From an uncultured Coriobacteriaceae bacterium (GTDB taxonomy: Bacteria > Actinomycetota > Coriobacteriia > Coriobacteriales > UMGS124): 9,826 nucleotides of DNA. Positions 5,899 to 9,826 of the stretch are shown piece after piece; positions within the stretch are counted from its first letter, which is position 1, and each line of letters starts with the position of its first letter. Under the pieces are notes generated by a model, which worked only from the letters and a program-made list of their open reading frames with translations, ran no database searches and was not told the origin of the DNA. The position numbers were made by a program, and so were the translations under genes. Location of the stretch: positions 1 to 9,826 of the forward strand of contig CACZRK010000233.1 of NCBI GenBank assembly GCA_902783515.1, written 5' to 3'.

Positions 5899-6004
5899 CT
5901 CTCCGAAACGTCGCGATCCGTCCCCGCGGCCGCACCGACTCACCCAAACGCACGTTTCTGTCCTGCCCGCACCCGCGGCGCCGCCCTAGCTCTCCCGAAC
6001 GCAA

Positions 6005-6039
6005 GGATGCCGCCGGCCCACGTCGAGCCGACGGCATCC
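6005..6039 (-). terminator. Terminator-like hairpin after ilvC
   Basis: On the minus strand GGATGCCG (6032-6039) pairs with CGGCATCC (6005-6012), followed by a U-G pair and CGGC (6027-6030) with GCCG (6014-6017): 13 bp around a 9-nt loop. It starts about 60 nt after the ilvC stop. Only TTGCGTT follows rather than a T-run, so it is a weak or I-shaped terminator, as often seen in high-GC bacteria. Confidence 0.5.
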
Positions 6040-6099
6040 CTCAGCAGTCCCGCATGTGCGCGCAAGCGCGCAAGCGCACCTCAGCGCGCGTACGAACCC

Positions 6100-7128
6100 T
6101 TAGTTGTTGACCAGCTTGTCCTCGTCGTTCCAGGAGTACATCTTGCGGATCTCGGCGCCGGTCTTCTCCAGCAGCTGCTCCGCCTCCATGCGACGCATGG
6201 CCTTGAAGTGCACCTGGTGGCTCTCGTCGCTCATGTCAAGCAGGAACTCCTTGGCGAAGGAGCCGTCCTGGATGCGGCGCAGGTTCTCGCGCATGCCCTC
6301 GCGCGCGGCCTCGGTGATGACGCGCGGGCCGCAGGTGTAGTCGCCGTACTCGGCGGTGTTGGAGATGGAGTAGCGCATGCCCGCGAAGCCGCTCTCGTAG
6401 ATCAGGTCAACGATGAGCTTCATCTCGTGGATGCACTCAAAGTAGGCGTTGCGGGGGTCGTAGCCGGCCTCCACGAGCGTCTCGAAGCCGGCCTTCATGA
6501 GGTCGGTCAGGCCGCCGCACAGCACGTCCTGCTCGCCGAACAGGTCGGTCTCGGTCTCGGTCCTGAAGTCCGTCTCCAGGAGGGCGGCGCGGGCGCCGCC
6601 GATCGCGGCGCCGTAGGCGAGGGCGAGGTCAAACGCGTCGCCGGTCGCATCCTGGTGGGCGCAGACCAGGCAGGGCGTGCCCTTGCCGGCCAGGTACTCG
6701 GAGCGAACGGTGTGGCCCGGCGCCTTCGGGGCGATCATGATGACGTTGCAGTCCGGGCGCACGGTGATGCAGCCGTAGTGGATGTTGAAGCCATGGGCGA
6801 ACGCGATGGTCTTGCCCGGGGCGAGGTTCGGCTCGATGTCCTCCTTGTACATCTTCGCCTGCTTCTCGTCGTTGATCAGGATCATGATGATGTCAGCCCA
6901 CTTGGCAGCCTCGGCGTTGGAGACGACCGTCAGGCCCTGAGCCTCGGCCTTGGCGCGGGACTTGGAGCCCTCGTACAGGCCAACGCGGACGTCGACGCCG
7001 GAGTCCTTCAGGTTCAGCGCATGCGCGTGGCCCTGCGAGCCGTAGCCGATGACGGCGACCTTCTTGCCGTCCAGCTTGTGGATGTCGCAGTCCTGCTCGT
7101 AGAACATCCGAAACTTGTGGTCTGCCAT
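6100..7128 (-). CDS. ilvC: Ketol-acid reductoisomerase, class I
   Basis: This 342-residue enzyme isomerises and reduces acetolactate and acetohydroxybutyrate to the dihydroxy acids, using Mg2+ and NAD(P)H. The Rossmann motif GYGSQGHAHALNL is at 28-40. AHGFNIHYG (111-119) carries H112. Metal ligands by comparison with class I enzymes are D195 and E199 in ETDLFGEQ, and E231 and E235 in ECIHEMK. The YSISNTAEYGDY substrate loop is at 253-264. Length fits class I (about 330-345), not the 490-residue class II form. ATG at 7128 has GGAAGGA about 10 nt upstream and MADHKFRMFYEQD fits the family start; the 77-codon in-frame extension has no good site. The cofactor loop reads GLYEGSKSR (50-58), with Tyr-Glu where many NADPH enzymes have Arg plus another residue. 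It lies 324 bp after ilvN and probably has its own promoter. Confidence 0.97.
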   Translation of the reverse strand: MADHKFRMFYEQDCDIHKLDGKKVAVIGYGSQGHAHALNLKDSGVDVRVGLYEGSKSRAKAEAQGLTVVSNAEAAKWADIIMILINDEKQAKMYKEDIEPNLAPGKTIAFAHGFNIHYGCITVRPDCNVIMIAPKAPGHTVRSEYLAGKGTPCLVCAHQDATGDAFDLALAYGAAIGGARAALLETDFRTETETDLFGEQDVLCGGLTDLMKAGFETLVEAGYDPRNAYFECIHEMKLIVDLIYESGFAGMRYSISNTAEYGDYTCGPRVITEAAREGMRENLRRIQDGSFAKEFLLDMSDESHQVHFKAMRRMEAEQLLEKTGAEIRKMYSWNDEDKLVNN

Positions 7129-7452
7129 GTGCGTTTCATCCTTCCGGTCGTGACCGCGGTGGTAGGCATCGATGGACCGCGGCTCTCCATGGGTCCGCTC
7201 CTGCTGCTCCGTGACTTCGCCATCAGCGGCAAGAAGCTGCTTCACCGGCATTCGCGTGCTGATCACTATAGGCACTCGGATCGGGCCGAGTCGCGCCGCC
7301 GCGGCGCCGCGGCGCCCGAAACACAGGGCGTACATCAGCGCGAAACCGCCGCGTAACACGAGCGTTCGCGCGAGGCCTTGCCCGTCAAGACGCCCGCGCC
7401 CCTCGCGCTCGTCTCGCCGCCAACGAGCGTCGCCGCCGCCTGCAGTCGCCGC
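7129..7452 (-). promoter_or_regulatory. ilvN-ilvC spacer: promoter with dyad and GC-rich hairpins
   Basis: This 324-bp spacer holds no separate gene that I can support. On the minus strand TATAGT (7265-7270) is a good -10. Immediately upstream is a perfect 6-bp dyad ACTCGG-N6-CCGAGT (7274-7291), where a -35 and spacer would lie, so it could be an operator for ilvC. No consensus -35 is visible. Earlier, a dyad GCGCGAGG/CCTCGCGC (7368-7408) enclosing CTTG-N5-CAAG, and an 18-bp palindrome (7297-7314), may end or slow ilvBN transcription. The implied ilvC leader is about 130 nt. No leader peptide with a stop codon, T-box motif or T-tailed terminator is seen. Confidence 0.4.
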
Positions 7453-7959
7453 CTACAGGTTGGTGACCTGGCGCATGACCTGGCCGCCGCGGGACAGCGA
7501 GACGACGCCCGTGCGGCAGATCTCCAGGATCCCGTAGTCGCGCATGAGGTCGATGAAGTTGTCGATGCGGCGCGAGTCGCCCGTCAGGTGCATGATGATC
7601 GAGTCGCGGGTGTAGTCCTCGATCTTCGCCTCAAAGGCGCGGGCGGCGTCCAGTATCTCGTCGCGATGCACCGGGTCGTTCGGCATCTTGATGAGCAGCA
7701 GCTCGCAGCTGATGGCCTCGTCGGCGTCAAACTCCTCCACGCTCACGATGTCGGGCAGCTTGTGCAGCTGGCTCACGAGCTGCTTCTTCGCGACGTCGTC
7801 GCCGTCGAACAGGACCGTGATGCGCGAGTACGCGGGCGTCTCGGTCTCGCTCACCGTCAGGCAGGCGATGTTGAACTGCCGGCGGCGGAACATGCTCGTG
7901 ACGCGGTTCAGCACGCCGAACTGGTTGCGCACCAGGATCGCGATGGTGTAGCGCCTCAT
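7453..7959 (-). CDS. ilvN: Acetohydroxyacid synthase small (regulatory) subunit
   Basis: This 168-residue regulatory subunit activates the AHAS large subunit and usually confers valine feedback inhibition. The N-terminal ACT domain spans about 1-77 and the C-terminal small-subunit domain about 83-162, ending in TGVVSLSRG. Residues N12, G15 and N30 (in NQFGVL and RRQFNI) match E. coli IlvH N11, G14 and N29, which form the valine site, so valine sensitivity is likely. The ATG at 7959 directly follows the ilvB TAG with no spacer; GGAGG lies 8 nt upstream inside the ilvB end, so translation is probably coupled. As the only small subunit here, it could also serve the second AHAS large subunit. Length is normal and the frame intact. 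Confidence 0.96.
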   Translation of the reverse strand: MRRYTIAILVRNQFGVLNRVTSMFRRRQFNIACLTVSETETPAYSRITVLFDGDDVAKKQLVSQLHKLPDIVSVEEFDADEAISCELLLIKMPNDPVHRDEILDAARAFEAKIEDYTRDSIIMHLTGDSRRIDNFIDLMRDYGILEICRTGVVSLSRGGQVMRQVTNL

Positions 7960-9702
7960 CTACTCGCCCTCCCCCTCGGTCGCGCGCGCGTCGGCGGCCG
8001 GCGCGGCGGGCGCCCGCCCGTCGGCCTCGCCGGCAGTCAGCGGGTCGCGCACGATGATGTCGTCCATGGAGCCGCCCGGCAGCATCATGGGCAGCACGAG
8101 CTCATCCTCCCCGACAGGGCATTCCACGAGGTAGGGGCCATCGGCCGCGAAGGCGCGCCCGAGCGCCGCGTCAAGGCCGCCCAGGTCGGCCACCCGCTCG
8201 CCGTCGGCGCCGAACGCCTTCGCGAGCGCCACGAAGTCGGTCCTGCGCTCCAGCGTCGTGTTGGAGTAGCGCTGGTGGCAGATGTAGCGCTGCTGCTGGC
8301 GCACCATGCCGAGCACGCCGTTGTTGAGCAGCAGGATCACCAGCGGCGCCCGCACGGTCACGGCCGTGGCCATCTCCACGAGGCTCATGCCGAAGCTGCC
8401 GTCGCCGGTGACGAGCGCGGTCCGGCGCCCGGTCGCCAGCGACGCGCCGACGGAGGCGCCCAGGCCGAAGCCCATCGTGCCCAGGCCGCCGCTCGTGACG
8501 AAGGAGCGCGGCCGGTCAAAGGAGAGGTACTGCGCCGCCCACATCTGGTGCTGCCCGACGTCGGTGGTCACGGTCATCTCGGGCGTGAGGTGTCGCTGCA
8601 GCACGCCCATCACGGCGCGCGGCGTGAGGCCGGGGCGACGGTCGGCGCCGGCGCGCTCCCTGGCGACGAAGCCGTCCACCTCGCGGTGCCAGTCGCCGCG
8701 CTCGCGCGGCCTGACGAGCGGCAGGATCCTGGCGAGCGTCTCGCGCAGGTCGCCGCACAGGTCGTGGGTGTCGCGGATGGTCTTGGAGAGCTCGGACTCA
8801 TCGACGTCTATGTGCACGATCCGCGTGCCGCGGGCGAACTTGGCGCGGTCGCCGGTCGAGCGGTCGTTGAAGCGCACGCCGAGCGCGATGATGCAGTCCG
8901 CGTTCTTCATGGCCGTCGTGCTCGCGAAGTGGCCGTGCATGCCCTCCATGCCCAGGAAGCGCGGCGTGTCGGTCGGGATCGCCGAGATGCCCATGAGCGA
9001 GCAGCCCAGCGGGGCGTCCAGCGCCTCGGCGAGCGCGAGCATCTCGGCCTGCGCGCCACTCGCGATCATGCCGCCGCCGAAGTAGACGTACGGCCGGCGC
9101 GACTGGTTGATGCACTCGGCCGCCGCGGCGATCGCGTCGTCCGGCGCGACCGTGCGGGCGTCCGGCGTGACGGGGGGCTCCGGCGCGTACTCGACCCGGC
9201 CCGTCTGGGCGTTCTTCGCGAAGTCGATGAGGACGGGGCCGGGGCGCCCGGACATGGCCAGGCGGAAGGCCTCGCGGATCGTCGGGGCGACGTCCTTGGC
9301 CGACCCGACGAAGAAGTTGTGCTTGGTGATGGGCAGCGTGACGCCGGTGATGTCCAGCTCCTGGAACGAGTCGGTGCCAATCTGGCCGGTGGAGACGTTG
9401 CCCGTGATCGCGACGAGCGGCACGGAGTCCAGAAACGCGGTCGCGATGCCGGTCACGAGGTTCGTCGCGCCGGGGCCCGACGTCGCGATGCAGACGCCGA
9501 CCCTGCCCGTCGCGCGGGCGTAGCCGTCGGCCGCGTGCGCCGCGCCCTGCTCGTGCGCCGTGAGCACGTGGCGGATCTCGTCCTCGTGCTGGTAGAGCGC
9601 GTCGTAGATGTTGATAACGTTTCCGCCCGGATACCCGAATACCGTGTCGCACCCCTGCTCGATCAGGGTGCGGACGACGACGTCTGCCCCGGTTGTCACC
9701 AT
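7960..9702 (-). CDS. ilvB: Acetohydroxyacid synthase large subunit, paralog with Trp-to-Gln change
   Basis: This 580-residue ThDP/FAD enzyme makes acetolactate or acetohydroxybutyrate. The catalytic glutamate is E51 in AHEQGAAHAADGYAR; TDSFQE is at 110-115, RFNDR at 277-281, and GDG (433-435) to NNG (460-462) form the ThDP motif. In GMVRQQQRYI (465-474) position 470 is Gln (codon CAG at 8293-8295) where AHAS enzymes normally have Trp (W464 in E. coli AHAS II). This predicts weaker 2-ketobutyrate preference, i.e. a pyruvate-directed enzyme. Residues 558-580 are an Ala/Glu/Gly-rich tail beyond the usual end, and its EGEGE codons supply the ilvN ribosome binding site. I chose ATG at 9702 (GGGAG 10 nt and GGAGG 13 nt upstream); GTG at 9711 is possible but only 4 nt from GGAGG. 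It is followed directly by ilvN. Confidence 0.95.
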   Translation of the reverse strand: MVTTGADVVVRTLIEQGCDTVFGYPGGNVINIYDALYQHEDEIRHVLTAHEQGAAHAADGYARATGRVGVCIATSGPGATNLVTGIATAFLDSVPLVAITGNVSTGQIGTDSFQELDITGVTLPITKHNFFVGSAKDVAPTIREAFRLAMSGRPGPVLIDFAKNAQTGRVEYAPEPPVTPDARTVAPDDAIAAAAECINQSRRPYVYFGGGMIASGAQAEMLALAEALDAPLGCSLMGISAIPTDTPRFLGMEGMHGHFASTTAMKNADCIIALGVRFNDRSTGDRAKFARGTRIVHIDVDESELSKTIRDTHDLCGDLRETLARILPLVRPRERGDWHREVDGFVARERAGADRRPGLTPRAVMGVLQRHLTPEMTVTTDVGQHQMWAAQYLSFDRPRSFVTSGGLGTMGFGLGASVGASLATGRRTALVTGDGSFGMSLVEMATAVTVRAPLVILLLNNGVLGMVRQQQRYICHQRYSNTTLERRTDFVALAKAFGADGERVADLGGLDAALGRAFAADGPYLVECPVGEDELVLPMMLPGGSMDDIIVRDPLTAGEADGRAPAAPAADARATEGEGE

Positions 9703-9826
9703 AGCTGGCACGCTCCCTCCCCGGTCTGCGGCGATCGCTGAGAAACCCCCCGCCGTGCGCGGCGGCCCGCCACGCGCTCGTTGCGGCCATGATAGGCCAC
9801 GCCACCGGCCGGGTGGCGCACGCGCG
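9703..9826 (-). promoter_or_regulatory. Upstream region of ilvBN with possible -10 and dyad
   Basis: On the minus strand TATCAT (9789-9794) is a fair -10, about 90 nt before the ilvB start; no good -35 is seen. A dyad CGCCACC-N5-GGTGGCG (9800-9818) overlaps where the -35 would lie and could be an operator or the terminator of a gene beyond the window. CCGCCG-CGCA-CGGCGG between them is a small hairpin in the leader. No leader peptide with a stop codon is visible in this stretch. Confidence 0.3.

Larger units (their letters stand above)
5445..6099. other. Non-coding block between ilvC and the attenuated operon
   Basis: I see no supportable gene in these 655 bases. The stretch holds, from right to left, the post-ilvC hairpin (6005-6039), a CTCCCGAACG core (5992-6001), repeat units and a strong hairpin (5704-5898), a very GC-rich segment with GCGGGCGCGCGG twice (5628-5639, 5665-5676), and the candidate operon promoter (5518-5550). 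Long open frames in all directions reflect high GC; their translations are Arg/Pro/Ala-rich and resemble nothing I know. Confidence 0.6.

Noticed and set aside
5497..5943. 148-codon minus-strand open frame upstream of the leader peptide
   Set aside because: It is composed of the repeat units and overlaps the promoter region. It has no ribosome site and no recognisable domain.
5704..6001. CRISPR-like array from repeated 10-29-nt motifs
   Set aside because: Spacing is irregular, orientation is mixed, copies are degenerate and there are no cas genes.
7147..7182. Possible T-box-like ACCGCGG motif upstream of ilvC
   Set aside because: GACCGCGG occurs twice (7152-7159 and 7174-7181), but the conserved TGGNACCGCG context is absent and no T-tailed terminator follows.
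7129..7359. In-frame 77-codon N-terminal extension of ilvC
   Set aside because: It contains the promoter-like TATAGT and dyad, has no ribosome site at its in-frame starts and does not fit the family N-terminus. The ATG at 7128 has a good site.
7378..9741. 787-codon plus-strand open frame opposite ilvN and ilvB
   Set aside because: Its composition is that of an antisense shadow, and the minus-strand genes have clear catalytic motifs throughout.

Overview
The window is a branched-chain amino acid biosynthesis locus from a high-GC bacterium. Every convincing gene lies on the minus strand, so transcription runs from high to low coordinates. Strong AAGGAG/GGAGG ribosome binding sites, very high GC, an E. 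coli/clostridial-like dihydroxyacid dehydratase without the third cluster cysteine, and a 'medium form' threonine ammonia-lyase suggest an anaerobic, high-GC Gram-positive. An Actinobacterium of the Coriobacteriia kind (Olsenella/Collinsella-like) is my best guess. That is an inference from protein character; no taxonomic marker gene is present.

Layout in transcription order. (1) 9702-7453: ilvB (acetohydroxyacid synthase large subunit) is followed with zero spacing by ilvN (regulatory small subunit). (2) 7452-7129: a 324-bp spacer with GC-rich dyads and a likely separate promoter/operator for ilvC. (3) 7128-6100: ilvC (ketol-acid reductoisomerase), followed by a terminator-like hairpin at 6005-6039. 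(4) 6099-5445: a non-coding block with short degenerate repeats, a strong hairpin at 5824-5863, and a promoter near 5518-5550. (5) 5444-5284: a 25-codon Ile-rich leader peptide, a hairpin starting at its stop codon, and a classic intrinsic terminator, i.e. an ilv attenuator. (6) 5166-346: a second AHAS large subunit (here ilvB2), ilvA and ilvD. (7) 345-1: a second non-coding block with a terminator-like hairpin and the same repeat family as block 4.

Together the genes give the full route from threonine/pyruvate to the 2-keto acids of Ile and Val, except the transaminase. IlvA makes 2-ketobutyrate; the two AHAS enzymes make acetohydroxybutyrate or acetolactate; IlvC and IlvD finish both branches.

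The most interesting point is a possible division of labour between the two AHAS large subunits. IlvB2 keeps the active-site Trp linked to 2-ketobutyrate preference, sits in an operon with ilvA, and is preceded by a leader peptide with six Ile codons in 25. IlvB has Gln at that position and is paired with ilvN upstream of ilvC. This suggests an isoleucine-dedicated module controlled by Ile attenuation, and a pyruvate-directed (Val/Leu) module controlled by IlvN feedback. A second notable feature is the short-repeat family (core CTCCCGAACG, six exact copies found) confined, as far as I can see, to the two non-coding blocks that bracket the ilvB2-ilvA-ilvD module.
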